From CAYNGH01 sp964396845 (GTDB lineage Bacteria > Vulcanimicrobiota > JAJTBE01 > CAYNGH01), in NCBI GenBank assembly GCA_964396845.1, contig CAYNGH010000027.1:1-27491 (forward strand): a DNA stretch of 27,491 bases, given 5' to 3'. A program made the translations under genes and the position numbers. The first letter of the stretch is position 1, and each line of letters begins with the position of its first letter. Positions 1-7,725 of the stretch are shown in pieces. The notes under the pieces were generated by a model. The model ran no database searches. It was not told where the DNA came from and worked only from the letters and a program-made list of their open reading frames with translations.

Positions 1-999
1 ACTATGATCCTGTCGGGACTTCCCCTGGCCAGGGCTTTGTTCATTCTTTACGAACAGGAAGAGGATCGTAAGCTGAAGCTGGTTCTCCAGCAAATTCTTC
101 ATGACATCCGTATCGGTTCATCCCTGTCATGGGCAGTTTCCAAACATCACAAGGTTTTCTCCAATGTTTACACCAGCATGATCCGGGTGGGAGAAGCCAC
201 CGGCGAAGTGGGAGCCATGCTCAACCGCCTTTCGGATTTTCTTGAACGGGACATCAAAGTACGTCGCCAGGCCAAGTCGGCCCTCACATATCCTGCCTTC
301 ATTTTTGGATTCTGCGTAATTATTGTGGGAGTTATCTTCATATTCATCCTGCCCAACATGATGGAGATGTTCGTGAGCATGAACATCGAGCTTCCTCTGA
401 CCACCCGCATAATGATTGAAATTGTGGACACCGTCCGGAATCCCTATGTCCAAATTGGCGTGATTCTGGCAATAATCTACTATGTGATTTATTTCCGTGA
501 CTGGGTTCGCACAGCCCATGGCAAATACGGATGGGACCGTTTGAAGCTGACAGTGCCCATCATCAAGGAGCTCAACAAGAAGTTCATCGTCAGCAACTTT
601 GCCAGAGCCTTGGGGGTCCTGCTGTCATCGGGGGTTCCCCTCATCAAGTCCCTGGAAGTCCTGATGGAGTTTCTTGACAATGAGTATTTTAAACAGTTGG
701 TGGTCCAGCCCACTTATGACCGTATCCGTGAAGGTCAATCCATGTCCCAGGTTCTTGCTGATGTGGGGTTTTTCCCCAATATGGCCACTCAGATGGTTGC
801 CGTGGGGGAATCCACCGGCGAGCTTCCCACCATGTTAAACAAAATATCCAACTTTTATGATATGGAAATCGAATATGCCCTGGAATCATTCCTGTCGATG
901 ATTGAACCCTTGATGATCGGCATGATGGGTATGGTTGTGGCCTTTGTGTTGATATCGGTGTTTCTGCCCCTCTATTCCATTATCATGAAAATGGCTTGA
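1..999 (+). CDS. Type II secretion / type IV pilus inner-membrane platform protein (GspF/PilC family), 5'-truncated by window edge
   Basis: The reading frame is open to base 1 (codon ACT before the first ATG at 4), so the true start lies outside the window. The visible 332 codons hold most of the first and all of the second GspF domain; the family is usually about 400 residues. Each repeat carries the family signature: VGEATGEVGAML near residue 60 and VGESTGELPTML near residue 265. Hydrophobic segments lie near residues 95-120, 150-165 and 300-328, matching the three-helix topology of the platform protein that couples the cytoplasmic ATPase to the pilus or pseudopilus. No ATPase or pilin gene is visible, so pilus cannot be told from type II secretion. 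A transketolase-like gene starts 51 bp downstream on the same strand. Family call is firm; system identity is inference. Confidence 0.93.
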   Translation, partial: TMILSGLPLARALFILYEQEEDRKLKLVLQQILHDIRIGSSLSWAVSKHHKVFSNVYTSMIRVGEATGEVGAMLNRLSDFLERDIKVRRQAKSALTYPAFIFGFCVIIVGVIFIFILPNMMEMFVSMNIELPLTTRIMIEIVDTVRNPYVQIGVILAIIYYVIYFRDWVRTAHGKYGWDRLKLTVPIIKELNKKFIVSNFARALGVLLSSGVPLIKSLEVLMEFLDNEYFKQLVVQPTYDRIREGQSMSQVLADVGFFPNMATQMVAVGESTGELPTMLNKISNFYDMEIEYALESFLSMIEPLMIGMMGMVVAFVLISVFLPLYSIIMKMA

Positions 1000-1050
1000 G
1001 CCGGAGGATATGGCCTGTCACCGTTGAAAACTGCCCCGGGAGGCGAAAGC

Positions 1051-1737
1051 ATGATGATGTCGCGGCAGAAAATCAAGGCAGAACTCAAGACCAGGGCCGA
1101 TTCCATCAAGGATCAGGTCAAGGAGGTTCTGGGGGACTATTCAAGGGATGTGGATCTTTCCCACATCGCTCTTTTTACTGTGCTTTTTTCCCACGAGATG
1201 CGTCATGAACCCGACAACCCCACCTGGGCCGGCAGGGATCGTCTGGTGGTGTCAAACCTGAAAGTCATCCCATCTCTTCTGGCAGTGCTGGCAGACACCG
1301 GATATTTCAGCTGGAGGGAATTCCATGGCTTAATGCTTCGCCTGCCGAAGCTATTCGGCAACCCCCACATTGCAATGATTAATTATCCGGGGGTCGATTT
1401 TATCAGTAATTCTCCTTACATGGGGATGATTCAATCCCTGGGTTTTGCTCTTTCGGGGATCAAGAGCCGGCTGGAATACAATGTGTATCACATTCTCGAC
1501 GAGAGCCGCACTCCCGCCCTTCAGGATGTTCTGATGTCTTCATCGGCCCACCGTTTGAACAACTTTACCTCCATCATTCCATACCTGGACATTCAGCAGA
1601 GATCATCGTGCATTCATTTCTGGTTTTCCATGGGGTGGCAGTTGGAGGAAGTGCGTTTTGACGATGTAAACAACCTGTTCGAAGGGTTTGCCAGGGCTTC
1701 CAGGTCCACCGCCAAGCCCCGGATTCTTTTGGGATAA
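1051..1737 (+). CDS. Degenerate transketolase N-terminal (TPP) domain homologue, probable pseudoenzyme
   Basis: A 228-residue protein. I start it at ATG 1051 because GGGAGG at 1038-1043 lies 7 bases upstream; a TTG at 1024 in frame has no such site. Its order of motifs follows transketolase subunit A from end to end: HEMRHEPDNPTWAGRDRLVVS (residues 48-68, read in two parts) matches the R-x-D-P-x-N-P-x-W-x-x-R-D-R-F-V-L-S block; then LAVLADTGYF, GNPH, PGVDFISNSP, a YNVYHIL strand, RLNNFTSIIPY, and a final FSMGWQLEEVRFDD block. The cofactor residues are gone: SNGHG is SNLKV (68-72), GHP is GNP (103-105), GPLGQG is SPYMGM (121-126), the GDG metal motif is DES (150-152), the following D-N-G is Y-L-D, and the late GHD is FDD. 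No C-terminal transketolase partner is present. Homology is my reading; loss of catalysis is inferred from the motifs. It lies between a pilus/secretion gene and a sensor kinase. Confidence 0.72.
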   Translation: MMMSRQKIKAELKTRADSIKDQVKEVLGDYSRDVDLSHIALFTVLFSHEMRHEPDNPTWAGRDRLVVSNLKVIPSLLAVLADTGYFSWREFHGLMLRLPKLFGNPHIAMINYPGVDFISNSPYMGMIQSLGFALSGIKSRLEYNVYHILDESRTPALQDVLMSSSAHRLNNFTSIIPYLDIQQRSSCIHFWFSMGWQLEEVRFDDVNNLFEGFARASRSTAKPRILLG

Positions 1738-1772
1738 TCTTAATAACCAGAAGTGATGAAAAACAGCATTAA

Positions 1773-3623
1773 ATGAATCTGCGCAACAAGATATTCATGT
1801 CATACATCTTTATGCTGATGATCCTGGTGTTCATATCATACCAGGCCATTGTCAGCATGAGCCGTCTTGACAGGATTCAAAAGGATCTCATAAACCGCAA
1901 TTACGAGTCGATTTTTGCCGCCCAATCTATGTTGAAGAGCCTCGAAGGACACAAGAGCAGTGAATGGATGCTGACGGCGGGAAAATATGACGAAGCGGAA
2001 AACCTCTTCGCAGAAAGCCGCAACGAGTTTCTGAGTCTTCTGGAAGAAGCAAAATTAAAGTCCAGGGGTGATGAACAGTCGGAACTGGTGATAAAAATTG
2101 AAGAATATTACCGCCAGTATGTGGATCTTTACCAGTGGCTTGAGCGTTACTATGAAAAGAAAGACACCCAGAAGATAGAGTTCTACAGCAAGGCCATCCG
2201 CTGGCAACAAGATAAACTGCGCCAGGGTATTCTGGCTCTGCTGGAACAGAACCGCCGGGAGATGAACAGGCTAAGCCGTCAATCGGAAAGGTTCTCGGAG
2301 CAATATATCAGCTCTATGATTCTCTTTTCTTTTATTGGCGTTCTTCTGGCCCTGGGGATGAGTTTCTGGCTCACCAATATCATAGTGGGGCCCATCGAGA
2401 GCCTCACCGGGGCAGTTACCCAGATCCGCCGGGGAAACCTGGATATAACTGTCAAAACAGGGCAAGGTGGAGAAATCGGCATTCTGGCCACCGAGTTCAA
2501 CAAGATGACAGAACGACTCAAGGATTATCAGAAGGTCAACCTGGAAAAACTCCTGGAAGAAAAGAAACGAACCGAGGCAATTCTTCGATCTGTGGGGGAC
2601 TGCATGATAGTCATTGATCCCGATTATCGTATAATCATGGTCAACCCCTCTGCAGAAAAAATCTTCTACCTGATCCCTGGAATCAGCCACGGTCAGGAGT
2701 TCCAGACGATATTCAAAAGCGAGGAATTATTCAACACTATCAGGAATTCCATCGAGAAGGATCCAGAAACCCCGACCCAGTCACCGCCGCCCTTTGAATG
2801 GGAATACAACCGGACCCGGAAGTTCTTCCAGGTGAAGGTATTCCCCGTGGAAAAAGAAGACGGCGCCCGGATTGCATATGTGATTCTTCTGGAAGACATA
2901 ACCAAGCTCAAGGAGCTGGATCGCCTGAAATCCGACTTTATTTCCATTGCCAGTCATGAATTGCGCACTCCCCTGACATCCATCATCATGAGCCTCGGAA
3001 TGGTGGCCGATGGAAGCGCCGGGGAACTGAACAGGGATCAGAAGGAACTGCTGGATGCCGCTTTTGAAGATGCGGAAAGGATGCGTCACATGATGACCAA
3101 CCTGTTGGACATATCCCGCATTGAAACCGGTCGCATCGAAATGCACCTTGCCCCGACTGCTCCCAGGAAAATGAGCGATGACATCATCAGCTCCTTCCGG
3201 CTCCAGGCCCAGGAAAAGAAAGTAGCTCTCAATAACAAAGTTCCAGAAAACCTCCCCAGGGTTATGGTAGATTACAACCGGATTCTTCAGGTGCTGGGAA
3301 ACCTGGTGAGCAATGCCCTGCGATATACCCCCGAGGAAGGTTCCATCACCATCTCGGCATCTCTGGAAGATGACAAAGTACATTTTGTTGTGGAGGATAC
3401 AGGTGTCGGGATTCCCCAGGAATATCTGAAGCAGATTTTCCGCAAGTTTGTCCAGGTGGCCCAGGATCCCAACCCCGGAGGCGCAGGACTGGGGCTGGCT
3501 CTGTGTCACGAGATAATCAAAGCCCACGGGGGTGATATATATGTGGAGAGCAAGGCCGGAGCCGGATCCCGGTTTCATTTCACCCTGCCTGTGACTGATG
3601 ATGAAGTCCCGGGGAAGGATTAA
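1773..3623 (+). CDS. Membrane sensor histidine kinase (HAMP-PAS-HisKA-HATPase, KinB-like)
   Basis: A 616-residue sensor kinase. Transmembrane helices at about 8-27 and 181-203 enclose a roughly 150-residue helical extracytoplasmic sensor region. A HAMP linker follows (about 203-256), then a PAS domain (about 266-375, starting AILRSVGDCMIVID), a HisKA dimerisation domain with H-box SIASHELRTPLTS (phosphoacceptor His395), and a HATPase domain with N-box LGNLVSNALRY, G1 box EDTGVGIP and G2 box GAGLGLAL. All catalytic motifs look intact. The architecture resembles KinB/NtrB-type kinases. It begins 35 bp after the transketolase-like gene and has only a weak ribosome-binding site, so translational coupling is possible. 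A response regulator follows 75 bp downstream and is the likely partner. The signal sensed is unknown. Confidence 0.93.
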   Translation: MNLRNKIFMSYIFMLMILVFISYQAIVSMSRLDRIQKDLINRNYESIFAAQSMLKSLEGHKSSEWMLTAGKYDEAENLFAESRNEFLSLLEEAKLKSRGDEQSELVIKIEEYYRQYVDLYQWLERYYEKKDTQKIEFYSKAIRWQQDKLRQGILALLEQNRREMNRLSRQSERFSEQYISSMILFSFIGVLLALGMSFWLTNIIVGPIESLTGAVTQIRRGNLDITVKTGQGGEIGILATEFNKMTERLKDYQKVNLEKLLEEKKRTEAILRSVGDCMIVIDPDYRIIMVNPSAEKIFYLIPGISHGQEFQTIFKSEELFNTIRNSIEKDPETPTQSPPPFEWEYNRTRKFFQVKVFPVEKEDGARIAYVILLEDITKLKELDRLKSDFISIASHELRTPLTSIIMSLGMVADGSAGELNRDQKELLDAAFEDAERMRHMMTNLLDISRIETGRIEMHLAPTAPRKMSDDIISSFRLQAQEKKVALNNKVPENLPRVMVDYNRILQVLGNLVSNALRYTPEEGSITISASLEDDKVHFVVEDTGVGIPQEYLKQIFRKFVQVAQDPNPGGAGLGLALCHEIIKAHGGDIYVESKAGAGSRFHFTLPVTDDEVPGKD

Positions 3624-3698
3624 TCATTCCTCTGTTCAATAATCCCACCTCCGGTTTCTTACGGAGATAACGGAATAACCGGCAAACGAGGTAACTAT

Positions 3699-4385
3699 AT
3701 GAGTATGGGTAAAGCACTGATAATCGATGATGAAAAAAATATTCGCCTCACCCTGTCCAAATGCCTGAAATTTATTGACATAGATGTTGAAGAAGCAATA
3801 AACGGCGAAGAAGGGGTTCGAAAAATCGCCGCCGGCGTTGAGCCTGACATAATTTTTCTGGATCTGAAGATGCAGGGGATGGACGGAGTGGAAACCCTTC
3901 GTCACATTCGAGAAATAAACAAAACCGTGCCAGTGGTCATCGTCACAGCTCATGGCACTGTGGATTCCGCTGTTGAAGCCATGAAGCTGGGAGCTGCGGA
4001 CTTCATGCAGAAGCCTTTCACTCCCCAGGAGATTCAGGATATTGTCCGGGAAGTGCTGGACCGCAGGAACCTCCAGCAGGAAGAGCTGGACACCGGCCAG
4101 GCTCACCTGCAGTATGCCAAGCAGTTGATAAGCAGCAAGGATTATGACGGGGCCATCGAACAGCTCAAGAAAGCCATCGGCCTTGAACCCCTGGGAGCGG
4201 AACCTCACAATATCATCGGGGCCATCATGGAGATCCGGGGAAACCTGGAAGAGGCAGAAAAATACTATCAGGCAGCCATTGCCCTTGATCCCGCATATCA
4301 CCAGGCTCAGCGGAACCTGACCCGGCTCAGGGGAAAAATCAAGGGAACTCCCGCATACCAGGACAGTGAAATCGAAGGCAGGTGA
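3699..4385 (+). CDS. Response regulator with C-terminal TPR region, no DNA-binding domain
   Basis: A 228-residue protein starting at ATG 3699 behind a GAGGT site. Residues 1-120 form an NtrC-like receiver domain: acidic pair Asp10/Asp11, phosphoacceptor Asp55 in IIFLDLKMQG, Thr83 in VTAHG and Lys105 in MQKPF, so it should be phosphorylatable. Residues from about 135 to 215 form two TPR-like helical hairpins (YDGAIEQLKKAIGLEP and LEEAEKYYQAAIALDP are typical second-helix patterns). There is no AAA+ or helix-turn-helix output domain, so the output is probably protein-protein binding. It lies directly after the sensor kinase gene and 6 bp before the RCK-type gene, which suggests one operon. What the TPR region binds is unknown; the adjacent pilus platform or transketolase-like protein are candidates by context only. 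Confidence 0.9.
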   Translation: MSMGKALIIDDEKNIRLTLSKCLKFIDIDVEEAINGEEGVRKIAAGVEPDIIFLDLKMQGMDGVETLRHIREINKTVPVVIVTAHGTVDSAVEAMKLGAADFMQKPFTPQEIQDIVREVLDRRNLQQEELDTGQAHLQYAKQLISSKDYDGAIEQLKKAIGLEPLGAEPHNIIGAIMEIRGNLEEAEKYYQAAIALDPAYHQAQRNLTRLRGKIKGTPAYQDSEIEGR

Positions 4386-4391
4386 TTCTGA

Positions 4392-4793
4392 TTGCTTACG
4401 GTAATAATCGGCTGTGGACGGATGGGAGGGCAGGTGGCCAACAATCTCTCCCGGCAGGGAAAAAGTGTTATTGTTATTGACAGCGACGAATCCAGCTTTA
4501 ATTCTCTCACCACTGACTTTTCCGGGTTTCAGATTCAGGGCGACGCCACCCAGCTGGAGGTTCTTAAAAAAGCAAAGGTGGAAAAGGCAGATCTGATCCT
4601 TGTTCTCACCGGCGATGACAATATCAACCTTGCAACAGCCCAGGTAGCCAGACACTATTTCAAGGTTCCCAATACCATCGCCCGGGTTTTTGATCCCCGG
4701 CGGGAGCCAATATTCCAGCAACTGGGCATAAAGACCATATGCCCCACCCGCCTTTCGGTGGATGTCCTGCTGGAGCAGATCAAAGATATTTGA
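4392..4793 (+). CDS. Stand-alone TrkA-N / RCK NAD-binding domain protein
   Basis: A 133-residue protein starting at TTG 4392; AGGTGA at 4380-4385 supplies the ribosome site and overlaps the stop codon of the upstream regulator. It is a Rossmann fold of the TrkA-N/RCK type: dinucleotide-binding loop GCGRMG at residues 7-12, acidic end of strand 2 in VIVIDSDE (ribose binding, favouring NAD), GDATQLEVLKKA and LTGDDNINLATAQVAR. Such domains gate potassium channels or Trk/Ktr transporters in response to nucleotides. The usual C-terminal RCK_C/TrkA_C ligand domain is absent and no potassium transporter is adjacent, so it would have to act on a distant partner or have a different role. The family call is firm, the function is inference. 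Confidence 0.85.
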   Translation: MLTVIIGCGRMGGQVANNLSRQGKSVIVIDSDESSFNSLTTDFSGFQIQGDATQLEVLKKAKVEKADLILVLTGDDNINLATAQVARHYFKVPNTIARVFDPRREPIFQQLGIKTICPTRLSVDVLLEQIKDI

Positions 4794-4813
4794 ATTATCT
4801 TGATGCAGGTAAC

Positions 4814-5383
4814 ATGAAATACCAGTTTATCGAATCGGAAATCACATACGACGGAACCCAGCTTTCTCCCCATTGGATATACAGGCATTTTGATCTGCCG
4901 GGAAATGCAATGGTTGCCTTTATTGGCGGTTGCGATGTGAGCCTTGACCATATGGTGGACCTGGCGGATGTGAAGAACCAGGATCCTATATACAGTCCCC
5001 GGATGTTGCATTTTATCGGTGAGTTTTTTGAAGGGGATCTGGAAAGGATGATCCTCTGGCAGAGGCTTCTGATGGTTATCATCCGGGAGGAGCTTGAAGA
5101 ACGGGGTATTCCTGGCCGGATAATCCGCCGGGGGGATGATCTATACCACTCAGGAGTTGCCGGCGTGGTTCGAAAGCTGTCAGTATCAATAGCCACCAGT
5201 TCCGTCACATCAAATCTTATCCATATCGGAATCAACATTCAGACCGGTGGGGTCCCGGTGCCTGCGGTGGGGCTGGGTGAACTGAGCATCGAACCCGAAG
5301 GTTTTGCCTGTTCCGTGCTGAAACGTTTCCACCGGGAATATGAACAGGTCGGCATTGCCCGGTGCAAGGTTCGGGGTGTGTGA
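4814..5383 (+). CDS. DUF366 family protein, function unknown
   Basis: A 189-residue soluble protein. The frame is open from further upstream (4739), but the ATG at 4814 has AGGT a few bases before it and gives the N-terminus MKYQFIESEITYDGTQLSPH, which fits the DUF366 family as I remember it. Other conserved-looking blocks are CDVSLDHMVDL (about 45-55), YSPRMLHFIGEFF (about 65-77), ILWQRLLMVIIREEL and a basic/acidic stretch IRRGDDLYHSG. No signal peptide or membrane segment is seen. It is the last gene of the plus-strand cluster, 20 bp after the RCK-type gene, and ends 6 bp from the stop of a convergent gene. DUF366 proteins have no established function that I know of; the name rests on recall of the family pattern. 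Confidence 0.75.
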   Translation: MKYQFIESEITYDGTQLSPHWIYRHFDLPGNAMVAFIGGCDVSLDHMVDLADVKNQDPIYSPRMLHFIGEFFEGDLERMILWQRLLMVIIREELEERGIPGRIIRRGDDLYHSGVAGVVRKLSVSIATSSVTSNLIHIGINIQTGGVPVPAVGLGELSIEPEGFACSVLKRFHREYEQVGIARCKVRGV

Positions 5384-5389
5384 CAGGTT

Positions 5390-7711
5390 TTATTCGATGG
5401 CAATGAGCCGGCCATCCAGAGCGGTGACATACATCAAGCCCTCACCGGCACAGGCAGGATACATATTGAAGGCAGTACTGGCCATAAATCCGAAGGATCT
5501 CCCCGACAACTGCCAGAGTTGCTGGCCTTCAAAGCTGACGGCAAATATCTTTGAACCCTGGGTCAGACAGAATACATTCCCCTCGCTGTCAATCATTGGA
5601 GTCCCCAGCACCGGGTCCCCTATATTATAAGACCACTTTAACTTCCCCTGGGGATTGAGATAATACAGTTTGCCTTCCTCCCGGACTCCGAAAGCCACAT
5701 ACCCCCCTTCGGTTACTGCCGGGGGAGTATTCACAATGTCTTCCACCTGATAACTCCAAAGAAGACTTCCCCTCCGCAGACATTTCAAAACCCCGCCTTC
5801 TCCCAGGTAAACCCGTCCCTGAGAATCCACCGCTGGGGGAGTGGCTTCTCCTAACAGGTTTATCTTTTCTGCAAGTTTTCCCTTGGGGGATATGACATTG
5901 AGAACCTCGGTGGTAATATACATGTTTCCTTCGGTATCCATGGCCGGGCGAAGGTCGAATCCCAGCTTGGCGGATTCCCCCAGGTTCAGAGTCCAGCGGA
6001 GCCTGCCATCGGGATGAAGACAGTAAAGGTCTGTCTGGGAAACAATATAGATGTTTTCATTTTTATCAACCAGGGGAGCATGCCAGCTGCCGGTTCGATA
6101 AACCCACCGGGGAGAACCATCGGTGTTGAGGCAGAAGAATTTATTATGACTGCCGAAATAAATTGCTCCCCGGTTGCCGATACAGGCGGGAGTCATCACC
6201 GGCTCCCGGATATGAAACACCCAGCCCTGATTGCTGTCGGGACGAATCTGCACAAACCCCGACTCCACGGTACCAAGAAATATATTTCCTTCTGGACCTA
6301 CCACCGGCGGAGTATTCAGGCTGGAGGTCAGCTTGATGGACCACTTGACATGGCCCATGAGAGGCCCGGAAAATCTACCCTGCCCTGTTCTGCCGATAGA
6401 TCCCGTGGCCACAGGCCATGGCGCAGGTTCCGTGGGGCCGAATTCCATGAAAACCGGGGTGTCCTGGTGGCGGGAAATATCGCTGGACACAAACTCCCTG
6501 GACAGGGGCGGTGCATCTGGGCCTGGCCCTGCTGAGGGGTAAATCGGAGGGCGATCCATGGCTGACTGGTGCCGGGAAGGTTCAGTGCCTGACAAGGAAC
6601 TTCTGCGGTCAAAGAGCCGGCGGGAAGAATCTTGTCCCTGTTCCGGCGCAGGCATGTCTTCCATGGACAATCTGGAACTGGAGGAACTGGAAACCCCTGA
6701 CACCACCTCTTCCACCTGAGGAAGTTCATAGTGGACTTCATCATCTGCGGTCTTGCTCCCGGCAGGCTGTAGAAAATCAATATCGATCCTGTAAGACTTT
6801 GAAGGAGTCCTGTCTGTGCTAAATTCCCCGGAGGAGATATCCTGCATCTTCCCCGGGGATGATATATCTGACACCGGGACTTGTGAAATTTCCGGCTCAG
6901 GCTCAGGCTCAGGCTCTATCTGTATCTGAGGCGGTGCCTCGGGGATTTTCATGCCCTTGGGGAATGCCCGGGGCTTGGGATCCTCCTGTCTGCAGGAAGG
7001 ACAGCTGGTCAGATCCCGACATCGAAAATCCCTGGTATTCTTATTCTCAAGGGGATCATATCCGCAACTGCTGCAAAGATAATGCTTTATCTCGGGGTCC
7101 AGGAAAAATATCATGCTGGGGGGCAGAATCTCATAGATTCCTTCTTCAATGCAGGGGCCTTTTTTTGATTCTTTTCTGCCGGCTTTTTTCGGGGTTTCTC
7201 CCTGGGAACCGCCATCTCCATAAAGAGGCTCCCTGATGGGCTTGAAGCTGATAGGCTTACGGCAGAAGGGGCAGTTTACCCCTTCAACCTCGGCCACCCG
7301 GTCACAGCCGGCGCAAATACCAATCCTGTTGGTCATCTTTTCCAGATCCTGAAGGGTCAATGCCCTCTCCATGGATTTATACTTGTGGCGAACCATCTTG
7401 TCCCCGGTTGATCGGAAAAACCCCAGGTTCATGGCAACCTGAGTTCCTTCAAAACCCAGAGGCGGAATGGTGGCTCTCTGCCAGTCGGCAGAACTGGTGG
7501 TACGCCACAGGGACATCAATCCCTGGCCCATTTTTTCCACCTTCATGGTGCCCCGTTCAATTTTACCTTCGGCAAGGAGAGTTTCCACAGTCTTTGCCAG
7601 GGTGCCGGCAACCATTTTCAGATTCTCTTTTGCAGTCTTATTCTCTGTCTTGACTGACTGAACATGAAAATACCTGCTCCAGGAATATAGGTTTTTGAGA
7701 ATATCTTCCAT
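5390..7711 (-). CDS. Large soluble protein with two zinc ribbons and a C-terminal PQQ-like beta-propeller
   Basis: A 773-residue protein. ATG 7711 is chosen because AAGGGG precedes it by 6 bases; the upstream open frame overlaps the metallophosphoesterase gene and looks non-coding. Residues 1-130 are a helical domain I do not recognise. Two four-cysteine zinc ribbons follow: C133/C136/C147/C150 and C213/C216/C237/C240. Residues about 250-445 are low complexity (Pro/Glu repeat EPEPEPEPE, serine run, many prolines). Residues about 450-773 are six or seven PQQ-type beta-propeller repeats, each with a pattern like TPPVVGPEGNIFLGT or LYCLHPDGRLRW. No signal peptide or transmembrane helix is seen, unusual for a PQQ-type propeller, most of which are exported. 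It probably acts as a cytoplasmic binding platform. It is co-oriented with and 14 bp downstream of a metallophosphoesterase gene. Confidence 0.85.
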   Translation of the reverse strand: MEDILKNLYSWSRYFHVQSVKTENKTAKENLKMVAGTLAKTVETLLAEGKIERGTMKVEKMGQGLMSLWRTTSSADWQRATIPPLGFEGTQVAMNLGFFRSTGDKMVRHKYKSMERALTLQDLEKMTNRIGICAGCDRVAEVEGVNCPFCRKPISFKPIREPLYGDGGSQGETPKKAGRKESKKGPCIEEGIYEILPPSMIFFLDPEIKHYLCSSCGYDPLENKNTRDFRCRDLTSCPSCRQEDPKPRAFPKGMKIPEAPPQIQIEPEPEPEPEISQVPVSDISSPGKMQDISSGEFSTDRTPSKSYRIDIDFLQPAGSKTADDEVHYELPQVEEVVSGVSSSSSSRLSMEDMPAPEQGQDSSRRLFDRRSSLSGTEPSRHQSAMDRPPIYPSAGPGPDAPPLSREFVSSDISRHQDTPVFMEFGPTEPAPWPVATGSIGRTGQGRFSGPLMGHVKWSIKLTSSLNTPPVVGPEGNIFLGTVESGFVQIRPDSNQGWVFHIREPVMTPACIGNRGAIYFGSHNKFFCLNTDGSPRWVYRTGSWHAPLVDKNENIYIVSQTDLYCLHPDGRLRWTLNLGESAKLGFDLRPAMDTEGNMYITTEVLNVISPKGKLAEKINLLGEATPPAVDSQGRVYLGEGGVLKCLRRGSLLWSYQVEDIVNTPPAVTEGGYVAFGVREEGKLYYLNPQGKLKWSYNIGDPVLGTPMIDSEGNVFCLTQGSKIFAVSFEGQQLWQLSGRSFGFMASTAFNMYPACAGEGLMYVTALDGRLIAIE
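6894..6917. repeat. Hexanucleotide tandem repeat (GGCTCA, about four copies)
   Basis: Four consecutive GGCTCA units (the last is GGCTCT) lie inside the beta-propeller gene and, on the minus strand, encode the Glu-Pro repeat of its linker. The unit is a multiple of three, so copy-number change would add or remove Glu-Pro pairs without a frameshift. Confidence 0.85.
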
Positions 7712-7725
7712 AAAAACCCCTTGAA

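Noticed and set aside
127..519. Minus-strand frames over gspF, and many others opposite or out of phase with real genes across the window
   Set aside because: They overlap well-supported genes, show no family motifs and look like shadow frames of the coding strand.
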